This document shows, piece by piece, positions 56,961-64,000 of a DNA stretch of 64,000 bases. The notes beneath the pieces were generated by a model, which was not told where the DNA came from, did no database searches, and saw only the letters and a program-made list of their open reading frames with translations. How positions within the stretch are numbered: the stretch's first letter is position 1; each line of letters opens with the position of its first letter. The stretch is from Bryobacteraceae bacterium. Its GTDB lineage: Bacteria; Acidobacteriota; Terriglobia; Bryobacterales; Bryobacteraceae. Both the position numbers and the translations under genes were made by a program. The DNA is taken from the NCBI GenBank assembly GCA_019752335.1, contig JAIEMJ010000045.1, positions 1 to 64,000 on the forward strand. Direction: 5' to 3'.

Positions 56961-58240
56961 GACGCCATAGCTCCAATTCGAGACGCTCCGGCGCCATCAC
57001 GATCCAGATGCTGGTCATCCTGGTGCCCGTGCTGCTCGTCATGATGGGCTTCGCGATCGACTTGGGGCAGATGTACTTAGTCCGGGCGGAACTAAAGCAG
57101 GCCGCGAACGCCATGGCCCTGGCGTCCGCGCAGCGGCTGAATGGCACCGATGGCGCGCTGGAGAGCGCCGCCACGGCGCGCGCGGCAGCGATTTCGAACG
57201 CTGCCTCCATCGGCAACAAATTTAATTTCGGCTCGCTCGTGATTGGCGATTCCGGTGGTTTTTTGAATAGCGCCGTGCAGGAGCCAGAGTATTTTGACAG
57301 TGCGTCGGCAGCCACTGGTGAAGGCGAGAGCACCACCGGCGGCGCGGCCGCGGGCGGGACGGCCAAGTTTGTACGCGTTTCGCTCACGGCGGACGCGCCA
57401 CTTACTTTTTTCAGTCTGTTGTCGCTGGGGCAGGAACGCAAGACGCCGATCTCGGTAACGTCCATCGCTGGCCAGAGCGCGCCGCTGTGTGAGGCCTGCG
57501 CCATCGAGAATATGACGGTGGCGGCGCTGGACCCCGCGGACTTAGTCGACTTCGGATTTACCCGGAATACCCGTTACACCTTTAGCCACAATTGCCAAGG
57601 CTTTCCCTTGCCTCAGGTCCTCGGGGGAACCTCGGGCCGGATCGACTATCTGATGCTGGATCGGCAGGATGCCTCGGCTACCGTATTCCCGGACGCGACT
57701 CAACAGATATTCCGCATCGGCCAGGCTGGTTTACCCGGCAATCGCTCCGCCGCCGCTGGATGCATTCGGATCGGTGGCAGCGAGACGGTTTGGGAGAACG
57801 CGCAACCCTTACAGTGCGTCTTCAATCAGATTCCTGGACCAGTGCAAGCCTTCCTCTGCGGGCTGGCCACTCGATTCGATGGCACGTCGTTGCCGGCGCA
57901 GTGCCAAATCGTGGGTGACCTCGATACGATCGTCTCCACCAATATTCCGGATACCGATCTGACAGACCTGGATGACTACGCGGCTTACACCGGCAACGGC
58001 CGCCGGGTGATCACCATTCCCATCGTGGAAGCTTTACTTCCCGGCGGAGGAATGTCGGTGCTCGGCTTCCGTCAGTTTTTGGTACAACCCTTGGGCGGGC
58101 AAACTCAGTTTAATCCCGCCGAGACCAGTGGCCGCTTCATCGCGAGTTACATCGGCAATGTAATGCCGCTCAAACAGGGGCGGTTTGATGGCAATTGCGG
58201 GATCACGACGGGACCGGGAAAGGTGGTGCTTTTCCGATGA
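56957..58240 (+). CDS. tadG: TadG-like pilus assembly protein
   Basis: A 427-residue pseudopilin-like protein. The N-terminus RSGAITIQMLVILVPVLLVMMGFAIDLGQMY has a Gly before a hydrophobic helix, the TadE/G pattern. It is followed by KQAANAMALASAQ, typical of TadG, and a long periplasmic part with cysteine clusters (LCEACAIEN, SHNCQGF, LCGLATR, QCQIV). No von Willebrand factor A domain is obvious, unlike larger TadG proteins. GTG start overlaps the cpaC stop. Confidence 0.88.
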   Translation: MRRHSSNSRRSGAITIQMLVILVPVLLVMMGFAIDLGQMYLVRAELKQAANAMALASAQRLNGTDGALESAATARAAAISNAASIGNKFNFGSLVIGDSGGFLNSAVQEPEYFDSASAATGEGESTTGGAAAGGTAKFVRVSLTADAPLTFFSLLSLGQERKTPISVTSIAGQSAPLCEACAIENMTVAALDPADLVDFGFTRNTRYTFSHNCQGFPLPQVLGGTSGRIDYLMLDRQDASATVFPDATQQIFRIGQAGLPGNRSAAAGCIRIGGSETVWENAQPLQCVFNQIPGPVQAFLCGLATRFDGTSLPAQCQIVGDLDTIVSTNIPDTDLTDLDDYAAYTGNGRRVITIPIVEALLPGGGMSVLGFRQFLVQPLGGQTQFNPAETSGRFIASYIGNVMPLKQGRFDGNCGITTGPGKVVLFR

Positions 58241-58740
58241 GACGACGCACGCGCCGGGGCTCTGTGATCGTGGAAGCCGCGATGATGATTCCGCTCTTGC
58301 TCTATTTCTTCCTCGGGCTGGTGGAGTTCGCGCGCGTCGGCTATACCTATTTCACCGCGCAGAAAATGCTCTATACCTTTGCGCGATTCGTAGGGACGCA
58401 GCAGGGCGTTAATCTTTGCGACGCCAGCGAAATTACCATTCTGCAGGCGAAGAATCTCGCGCTGACCGGTACCACCGATAGCTCGCTGGAGCCAATTATT
58501 CCTGGCCTGACCCCCGATAGCATTCAACTGCGCGTGGAGCGAGTGGACCCCGCCAGCGGCGAAGTGGCTGAGTGCGCCTGCTCCGCGGAAGGATGTGATG
58601 CTTCTCAGGGTGGCCGGCCGCCGGATTTCATTACAGCGCGTTTCACGGATGGCGTATCCGTGCAGTTGCGTATTCCGCTAATTCCTACTGATCCGATTCA
58701 ATTGCGTCCGCAAGTGAGGGTGCCTTATGGCGGCACTTAG
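58237..58740 (+). CDS. tadE: TadE-like pseudopilin (first copy)
   Basis: A 167-residue minor pilin. Basic leader, then GSVIVEAAMMIPLLLYFFLGLVEFARVGY, with Glu at +5 after a probable Gly cleavage site as in TadE. The soluble part contains a cysteine cluster (AECACSAEGCDAS). ATG at 58237 overlaps the tadG stop (ATGA); an upstream frame start at 58195 would lie within tadG. It is followed by a second TadE-like gene with a 14-nt overlap. Confidence 0.9.
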   Translation: MRRRTRRGSVIVEAAMMIPLLLYFFLGLVEFARVGYTYFTAQKMLYTFARFVGTQQGVNLCDASEITILQAKNLALTGTTDSSLEPIIPGLTPDSIQLRVERVDPASGEVAECACSAEGCDASQGGRPPDFITARFTDGVSVQLRIPLIPTDPIQLRPQVRVPYGGT

Positions 58741-59242
58741 ACGCCGGAATCCGCGCAGTGGCCAGGCGTTGGTGGAGTACGTCATGATCTACTCGGCAAT
58801 TATTCTGCCCGTAACCTTCATGGTGATCTTTACGGCGCAGATGATGTGGGTGTGGAATTCGGTGGTGGAATGGACGCGCAATGGCGCTCGGTATGCATCC
58901 ACTCATTGTGCCCAGTCCGGTGGCGGCAACGTGATTGAGTTTATGCGCAACAACGTGCCGCTCACTTTCGATTTTGAACAATTCCGTAGCGGGCCCGCCG
59001 AAGTCCGGGTGGAGTATCTTTCTCGCGACCCCGACAGCGGGGAGTTAGTCGACTACACCTGTGGCAGCGATTGTTCTACCGAGTGCGTTCCGGACGCCGT
59101 AAAGGTGAGCGTGACTGGCTACGAATTCCGCGCCTTCCAGAGTTATTTAGGGTTACCGCCGATACCGGTCCCCCCGTTCACGACTACCGTCCCGATTGAA
59201 AGCGCGGGTTGCGACCCCGAGACAGGATCATGTTTGCCCTAG
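58727..59242 (+). CDS. tadF: TadE-like pseudopilin (second copy)
   Basis: A 171-residue minor pilin. The leader RRRNPRSG is followed by QALVEYVMIYSAIILPVTFMVIF, a Flp/TadE signature with Glu at +5. The periplasmic part holds cysteine-rich stretches (TCGSDCSTECVPD and a C-terminal CDPETGSC), so disulfide bonds are likely. The order tadG-tadE-tadE means two minor pilins; the symbol tadF is used by position only. It overlaps the previous gene by 14 nt and cpaE follows 19 nt after its stop. Confidence 0.86.
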   Translation: MAALRRRNPRSGQALVEYVMIYSAIILPVTFMVIFTAQMMWVWNSVVEWTRNGARYASTHCAQSGGGNVIEFMRNNVPLTFDFEQFRSGPAEVRVEYLSRDPDSGELVDYTCGSDCSTECVPDAVKVSVTGYEFRAFQSYLGLPPIPVPPFTTTVPIESAGCDPETGSCLP

Positions 59243-59261
59243 GGCAAAGGAATCACTAACT

Positions 59262-60428
59262 ATGGCTGTATCTTTATTACTAGCTTCGAATGACGAAACC
59301 TTCCGCGAAATGATCCGCGAGCAGCTACTCAATATTCCCGACGCGCGGGTGGTGGGCGAGTTTCCCGAGGTCAACCAGAACCTCTACATCCGCGTATTGC
59401 AGGAAGTGGAGCGTCATCCGGACGTCGCGCTGATTTTGGATCTGGCGGTGGACCCCGATGCCAGTCTGCGGGCGCTGCAAAAACTAAAACAAGCCATTCC
59501 GGACCTATACGTAATTGCTTCGAGCTACACGGCTGACGGCGAGCACGTGATTATGACCGTACGGGCGGGAGCCAATGACTTTCTCGTGCAACCGGTGAAG
59601 CGTCTGGATTTTCGCGACGCCATGGAGCGCCTGGAGCGTACGCCGCGTCGCGTCTCGGCTGGCGGTAGCCGTTTGGGCAAGGTATACACGTTTCTCGGTA
59701 CGAAGGGCGGTGTGGGCACCACCACTTTGGCGGTAAATTTTGCCGGTGTTCTGGCCCAACGTAAACAGCAGACGGTATTGATTGACCTCGACTGGACTGG
59801 CAACGACTGCGCCATGCAGGTCGGCGCGCAGCCGCAGTATACCTTGCAGGAAGTGGGCGAGAATTTGGACCGGATGGACCAGGCCTTGTTCGAGGGATTT
59901 GTGACGCGCGATCCGCTTGGTTTCTATCTGGTGGGCCCGCCGGATTCACTGGAGAACGCGGGTTACTTTTCGGAACCAATGTTTCGCGACTTTACTACGT
60001 TCCTGGTGGAGAAGTATGAGTCCATTGTGGTTGACGCCGGGCGGTTGATTAACACCGAGTTGGTCCTTGGCGCGCTGCAAGTATCGAACCAGATCTTTAT
60101 CGTTACGACGCAAGAGTATCCCACCATTCGCAATGCGCAACGGTACATGAGCTTCTTAATGCGGATGGGCTTTAATCAGGACCAGATCAAGGTGGTGGTG
60201 AACGAGTACTCGAAGAAGAGTGGCCCCGGGTTCGCCTCGCTGGAGCAGATCAAGCAAACGCTGAATCAGCCTGTCTTTTATGGAATTCCTCACTCCGGGG
60301 CCGTTCTTGGTTCGATAAACAAAGGACGTCCCTTTGTGGCCAATCGCGAGGAGGCCGGAGAATTGGATCGCTCCTTCCGTGCCTTCGTCGATAAGGCAAC
60401 TGGCCGTAAGAAGGAGGCCGCCGCCTAA
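59262..60428 (+). CDS. cpaE: Tad localisation ATPase CpaE/TadZ
   Basis: A 388-residue protein. Residues 1-120 form an atypical receiver-like domain (ALILDLAVDPDASLRAL, then GANDFLVQPVKRLDF). From 140 a ParA/MinD-like ATPase follows with deviant Walker A GTKGGVGTTTLAVN (146-153), and LIDLDWTGNDCAMQ and IVVDAGRLINTELV. TadZ-type proteins mark the site of pilus assembly at the cell pole. ATG at 59262; the frame is open upstream into the tadE gene but no reason for a longer start exists. The stop overlaps cpaF by one base. Confidence 0.94.
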   Translation: MAVSLLLASNDETFREMIREQLLNIPDARVVGEFPEVNQNLYIRVLQEVERHPDVALILDLAVDPDASLRALQKLKQAIPDLYVIASSYTADGEHVIMTVRAGANDFLVQPVKRLDFRDAMERLERTPRRVSAGGSRLGKVYTFLGTKGGVGTTTLAVNFAGVLAQRKQQTVLIDLDWTGNDCAMQVGAQPQYTLQEVGENLDRMDQALFEGFVTRDPLGFYLVGPPDSLENAGYFSEPMFRDFTTFLVEKYESIVVDAGRLINTELVLGALQVSNQIFIVTTQEYPTIRNAQRYMSFLMRMGFNQDQIKVVVNEYSKKSGPGFASLEQIKQTLNQPVFYGIPHSGAVLGSINKGRPFVANREEAGELDRSFRAFVDKATGRKKEAAA

Positions 60429-61744
60429 TGGGCAGCCGCTCCATCCCGCGCCCGTCGAACAACGCCGACCGCTGGTTCGCGCTGAAGACTCAGGTCCACA
60501 CGCGCTTGTTGAACACCATGTCGGCCGACCAGTTGCGCGGCCTGCGCAAGGACGGGATGCGCGACCAGATTGGCAACATGGTGGAGCGCATTGTCGGCGA
60601 GTCTGGCACGCCGATGACAATCAGCGAACGTGAGAAGCTGATCGAGGAGATTCTTGACGAAGTCTTCGGGCTTGGACCGCTTGAAGCGCTGTTCAAGGAT
60701 CCCACCATCTCCGATATTCTCGTGAATGGTTACGACTCGGTGTATGTCGAACGCAATGGCATCATGCAAGAGACTAGCGTTCGCTTCAAGGATCAGGCGC
60801 ATGTGCGGCTGATTATCGACCGGATTGTCTCGAATATCGGCCGCCGGATCGACGAGTCGTCGCCGATTGTCGATGCGCGCCTGGGTGACGGCTCCCGCGT
60901 TTGCGCGGTGATACCGCCCATTTCGCTGATCGGCCCGGTGATGTCGATCCGGCGCTTTGGCAAGAAGCTACTGACGACCGATGAGTTAGTCCACAACGAC
61001 ACCTTCACGCAGGGTATGCTTGACTTTCTTTCCGGCTGCGTGCAGGCGCGCCTGAATATTGTCATCTCTGGCGGTTCCGGTTCCGGAAAGACGACGATGT
61101 TGAATACGCTGTCGCGCTTCGTTCCCGAAGAAGAGCGGGTGGTTACGATTGAAGATACAGCGGAATTGCAGTTGCAGCAGTCGCACTTAGTGCGGCTCGA
61201 AACGCGCCCGATGAATATTGAAGGCGCGGGCGAAATCTCGCAGCGTGACTTAGTCATCAATGCGCTGCGGATGCGGCCGGATCGCATCGTGATCGGCGAG
61301 TGCCGCGGGGCCGAAGCCATGGATATGATGCAGGCGATGAACACCGGCCACGATGGATCCATGACCACATGCCATGCCAATACGGCGCGCGACGCCTTCT
61401 CGCGGTTGGAGACGATGGTGATGATGGCCTCGTCGGCGATTCCGGATCGCGTGATTCGCCAGATGCTCGCCTCGGCCGTGCAGATCGTGATTCAAGCGGC
61501 CCGGCTGACGGACGGCAGCCGCAAGATTCTCTCGATTAGTGAAGTTACGGGGGTCAACGAAGAGAGCGTGGTGATGGAAGATATCTTCCTTTTCGACCGT
61601 TCCGGGGTCGGCAAGACGGGTAAGGCGCTCGGGACTTTCCGCGCGACGGGCCATATTCCCCAGGTGCTGGGCCGTCTGAAGGCTTATGGCGTGCAGTTAC
61701 CGCGATCCATCTTTAGCGAAGTTCACGAGGTAAAGGAACGCTAG
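60428..61744 (+). CDS. cpaF: Tad secretion ATPase CpaF/TadA
   Basis: A 438-residue hexameric motor. N-terminal helical region, then GLGPLEALFKDPTISDILVN, Walker A GGSGSGKT at 215-222, the Asp box (VVTIEDTAELQL), RLETRP, Walker B (RPDRIVIGECRGAEAMDMMQ) and the His box (THCHAN-type CHANTARDAFSRLE). It drives pilus polymerisation and is the hallmark gene of a Tad system. It starts at the overlapping TAATG with cpaE and tadB follows after 1 nt. Confidence 0.96.
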   Translation: MGSRSIPRPSNNADRWFALKTQVHTRLLNTMSADQLRGLRKDGMRDQIGNMVERIVGESGTPMTISEREKLIEEILDEVFGLGPLEALFKDPTISDILVNGYDSVYVERNGIMQETSVRFKDQAHVRLIIDRIVSNIGRRIDESSPIVDARLGDGSRVCAVIPPISLIGPVMSIRRFGKKLLTTDELVHNDTFTQGMLDFLSGCVQARLNIVISGGSGSGKTTMLNTLSRFVPEEERVVTIEDTAELQLQQSHLVRLETRPMNIEGAGEISQRDLVINALRMRPDRIVIGECRGAEAMDMMQAMNTGHDGSMTTCHANTARDAFSRLETMVMMASSAIPDRVIRQMLASAVQIVIQAARLTDGSRKILSISEVTGVNEESVVMEDIFLFDRSGVGKTGKALGTFRATGHIPQVLGRLKAYGVQLPRSIFSEVHEVKER

Positions 61745-61745
61745 C

Positions 61746-62720
61746 ATGCTGGGTACTTTCTTACTATGCCTGGTGTTTTTCTCGGTGGCGGGATTTATTG
61801 CCGCCCACTACGTTTGGCGTATTCCGCAGCGCGCCGAGGAGGAGCGGTTGAACGCGCGGATGCGCGAGTTGCGTGCGCGGGCCAACGTCCAGCGGCAGCG
61901 TACCGGCGGCGACTTACTTCGACGCGAGAGCACGGGTACTTTTACCTTTCTCGCGGCTTTTCTCGATTGGGTAAAGCCACTCAAGCGGTTGCAGCAGATT
62001 ATTGGGCAGGCGAATCTGAAGTACCGGGCGACGGACGTCTTCACGGTTTCCCTGATTCTCTTTGTCGCCGTGTTTGGCCTGACCGGCCTGTTTATTGGTT
62101 ACTGGCCGATTAAGCTAGCCTTCGCTTCCGTGCTGGCGGCGATTCCGACGATGTACATTTTATGGAAGAAATCGTCGCGCATGGGTAAGTTCGAGCACAT
62201 GTTGCCCGAAACGATCGACCTTTTCAACCGCTCCATGAAGGCCGGCCACAATATTCAGGGCGGCCTGGAGACCATCGCGAGCGAAACGTCCGATCCGGTG
62301 CAGATGGAATTCAAGAAGGTGATGGAGGAGCTAGCTCTCGGCGCGCCCACCGAAGAGGCGTTGCATCATCTGGGCGACCGCATTCCGTTGATCGACTTGA
62401 AGTTTTTCATCACCGGCTTGATTCTACAGCGACAAACGGGCGCGAACATGGTGGATATGCTGGAGAATCTGGCGATGCTGATCCGCGAGCGGCTTAACCT
62501 GGCCGAGAAATTGCGTGCCGGCACGGCATCGCAACGGTTTTCCGCCGCGCTGGTTTGCTCGATTCCACTGGTGATTTTCATTATCTATTGGTTTCAGAAG
62601 CCGGAGTATGTCGCTTTGCTGATCGAAGATGAGACCGGTAACATGATCCTCACGTACGCGATTATCTCCGAATTGATCGGCATTTTGGTGATTCGTAAGA
62701 TCGCGAGCCCGAAGTTCTAA
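61746..62720 (+). CDS. tadB: Tad inner-membrane platform protein TadB
   Basis: A 324-residue membrane protein of the GspF/TadB family. An N-terminal helix, a further pair (FTVSLILFVAVFGLTGLFIGYWPIKLAFASVLAAIPTMYILW) and a C-terminal pair flank the cytosolic GspF domain (about 155-285) with MLPETIDLFNRSMKAGHNI, then IPLIDLKFFITGLILQRQTG. It anchors CpaF in the inner membrane together with TadC. 4 nt separate it from tadC. Confidence 0.94.
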   Translation: MLGTFLLCLVFFSVAGFIAAHYVWRIPQRAEEERLNARMRELRARANVQRQRTGGDLLRRESTGTFTFLAAFLDWVKPLKRLQQIIGQANLKYRATDVFTVSLILFVAVFGLTGLFIGYWPIKLAFASVLAAIPTMYILWKKSSRMGKFEHMLPETIDLFNRSMKAGHNIQGGLETIASETSDPVQMEFKKVMEELALGAPTEEALHHLGDRIPLIDLKFFITGLILQRQTGANMVDMLENLAMLIRERLNLAEKLRAGTASQRFSAALVCSIPLVIFIIYWFQKPEYVALLIEDETGNMILTYAIISELIGILVIRKIASPKF

Positions 62721-62724
62721 CGCC

Positions 62725-63663
62725 ATGCTCACCTCTCTTTTATTCTTCCTGGCCTTCGGCGCGGCAGCGAGCGCGATTGTGTGGTCCGCGGTGCAGCTCT
62801 TTACGGTGCAAGAAGATCCGCTGGACGAGCGGATGACGCAACTGCGTGCCTTTACCGCGGCGGGTACAGTAGAAACCGGTGGCACGCGACGGCGAAGCAG
62901 CGGAGGCGGCTTTTGGAATCAGCTACTGTATATCGTCTCCCGCTTTGGGGGAGAGGAGTGGATTCGCGAGGTGGAGCGTGACTTACGGGCGGCGGGGCTG
63001 CGCCGTCCGGAGTCAGCGGCGTACTACATCTTCGGCCACACGCTCTTCTTTATTGTCTGTATGGGCGGGATGTTGTATTTCCAGCGCGACAATCCGATTT
63101 CGAATGCCTTTGGCGGACTGATTGCCGCATTTATTATCGGATGGCTGGTTCCGAAGCAAGTGCTGGGCCGGCTGGCGAAGCGCTACAAGGCGAAGTTACA
63201 AGAAGCCTTGCCCGATACCATTGACTTACTCGGTATCGTGCTGGGGACGGGACTGGCGCTTGATCAGGCCATGGTCCGCGTGAGCGAAGAGATGCAGTTT
63301 ATCTATCCTGAATTAGCCAACGAATTCTACACCGTGGTGATGCAGGTGAAGGCGGGCCAGGATCGCGCGAAGGCCTTTAACCAGTTGGTGCGCCGCACCG
63401 GCATTGAGGACATTAAGAGCTTGGCGGCGATGATTATCCAGAGCGAACGGTTCGGTACGTCGCTGTCGCACGCGTTGAAAGTCTACGCCGACGCCTTGCG
63501 GATGCGGCGCCGGCTGCGGGCCGAGGCGGCGATTGCCAAGGCCGGCATCAAGATGCTCTTTCCGATTATCATTTTCATTCTGCCGGTACTTTTCGCGATT
63601 ACGCTGGGTCCGGCGATGATCACCGTGCTGCGTTCCCTCGCGGGCGGCATTGGCCAGCGGTAG
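62725..63663 (+). CDS. tadC: Tad inner-membrane platform protein TadC
   Basis: A 312-residue partner of TadB with the same GspF-type domain (about 150-275): LPDTIDLLGIVLGTGLALDQAMVRVSEEMQF, then IEDIKSLAAMIIQSERFGTSLSHALKVYAD. N-terminal and C-terminal helices are present (MLTSLLFFLAFGAAASAIVWS; LFPIIIFILPVLFAITLG). It is the last gene of the pilus locus; the next gene has its own promoter and an unrelated function, so the peptidase TadV/CpaA must be elsewhere. Confidence 0.94.
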   Translation: MLTSLLFFLAFGAAASAIVWSAVQLFTVQEDPLDERMTQLRAFTAAGTVETGGTRRRSSGGGFWNQLLYIVSRFGGEEWIREVERDLRAAGLRRPESAAYYIFGHTLFFIVCMGGMLYFQRDNPISNAFGGLIAAFIIGWLVPKQVLGRLAKRYKAKLQEALPDTIDLLGIVLGTGLALDQAMVRVSEEMQFIYPELANEFYTVVMQVKAGQDRAKAFNQLVRRTGIEDIKSLAAMIIQSERFGTSLSHALKVYADALRMRRRLRAEAAIAKAGIKMLFPIIIFILPVLFAITLGPAMITVLRSLAGGIGQR

Positions 63664-63678
63664 CGCGTCGAATATAAT
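63650..63678 (+). promoter_or_regulatory. Promoter TTGGCC-N17-TATAAT for the amidohydrolase gene
   Basis: TTGGCC (63650-63655) and a perfect TATAAT (63673-63678) are separated by exactly 17 nt, the best sigma70-type promoter in the window. The -10 ends 9 nt before the ATG, so the transcript should begin about 3 nt upstream of the start codon. GGGAGA between them could not serve as a ribosome site if the message is that short. Confidence 0.6.
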
Positions 63679-63687
63679 CGGGAGACG

Positions 63688-64000
63688 ATGCATCGTTTAG
63701 CTCTGCTCTTGTTCGCCGGTGGAAGCCTGCTCTCCGCCCAAACTTATGACCTGCTGCTGAAGGGCGGCCACGTCATTGATCCCAAGAATAACCTGAACGC
63801 ACCACTGGATGTGGCGATCACGGCGGGCAAGATCGCCCGGGTGGCGGCCGGGATTCCGGCCAGTGAGGCCAAGGCAGTAGCCGATGTGCGGGGACTTTAC
63901 GTGACGCCGGGCCTGGTGGACATTCATGTGCATGTCTACGCCGGTACGGGTTTGGCGCGTACTTACACCGGCGATCTGAGTGTGTATCCAGATCCCTTTT
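63688..64000 (+). CDS. Secreted amidohydrolase (partial, N-terminal part)
   Basis: The first 104 codons of a gene cut by the window edge. Signal peptide (LALLLFAGGSLLSAQ) precedes the amidohydrolase entrance domain (YDLLLKGGHVIDPKNNLN, then a GKIARVAAGI strand) and the start of the metal-binding TIM barrel, VTPGLVDIHVHVY with the HxH ligands. This is the cyclic-amidohydrolase/dihydroorotase-like superfamily. The exported location suggests a peptide or amide scavenger, but the specificity part lies outside the window. Confidence 0.85.
   Translation, partial: MHRLALLLFAGGSLLSAQTYDLLLKGGHVIDPKNNLNAPLDVAITAGKIARVAAGIPASEAKAVADVRGLYVTPGLVDIHVHVYAGTGLARTYTGDLSVYPDPF

Noticed and set aside
1-64000. 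CRISPR arrays, tRNA or rRNA genes, prophage or integrated element
   Set aside because: No regular spacer-repeat series, no cloverleaf-like spacer and no integrase, transposase or phage structural gene were found. Only three intergenic stretches reach or approach 300 nt and all are described.

Overview
The window is a high-GC chromosomal segment from a soil- or sediment-type bacterium, most likely Acidobacteriota of the Solibacter/Bryobacter lineage. The evidence is three very large Oar-like TonB-dependent receptors with an N-terminal carboxypeptidase-regulatory domain, a protein ending in what I read as the Solibacter-type C-terminal domain (TIGR03437), a Ser/Thr kinase fused to a TolB-like propeller, many secreted carbohydrate- or ester-active enzymes, and a Tad pilus locus. 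This assignment is inferred from gene families. There is no rRNA marker, tRNA, CRISPR array, IS transposase or phage gene in the window.

Layout. 1-2.2 kb: end of an unknown gene, then a minus-strand pair (PpiC-type lipoprotein foldase plus a conserved protein). 2.3-8.9 kb, plus strand: conserved hypothetical, SDR, soluble hybrid histidine kinase, sulfatase, TonB receptor. 9-13.5 kb: DMT exporter divergent from a PfkB sugar kinase, a secreted subtilase with a hexapeptide tail, and a DinB/DUF1572 protein. 13.5-17.6 kb, minus strand: second TonB receptor and an alkaline-phosphatase-superfamily protein. 17.7-27.6 kb: a signalling and respiration block with a PAS kinase, a single-domain receiver, an NtrC-type regulator, CBS and UspA proteins, then ccoS-ccoN-ccoO-ccoP-ccoI and a small membrane protein. 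The genes are tightly packed, so two-component control of a high-affinity cbb3 oxidase is plausible. 27.5-33.9 kb: two secreted alpha/beta hydrolases (minus), then a chlorite-dismutase-family protein and a TldD/PmbA-type pair. 33.9-39.7 kb: third TonB receptor and two BNR/sialidase-fold proteins. 39.6-44.9 kb: Gfo/Idh/MocA oxidoreductase, dGTPase, YfgM-like protein and peroxiredoxin (minus), NTF2-like and DUF1080 proteins (plus), and a lineage-typical small protein. 45-51.2 kb: kinase-propeller fusion and a large YncE-like propeller protein, separated by a repeat element. 51.3-63.7 kb: DUF192, TPR lipoprotein and a Tad locus (flp, a polytopic membrane protein, cpaB, cpaC, tadG, two tadE, cpaE, cpaF, tadB, tadC) with no prepilin peptidase. 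63.7-64 kb: start of a secreted amidohydrolase.

Cross-cutting observations. At least a dozen genes have a TANNNT-like -10 hexamer ending only 5-9 nt before the start codon, which predicts leaderless or nearly leaderless mRNAs. Two unrelated long inverted-repeat elements sit in convergent intergenic gaps. Use of the Leu codon TTA differs sharply between groups of genes.
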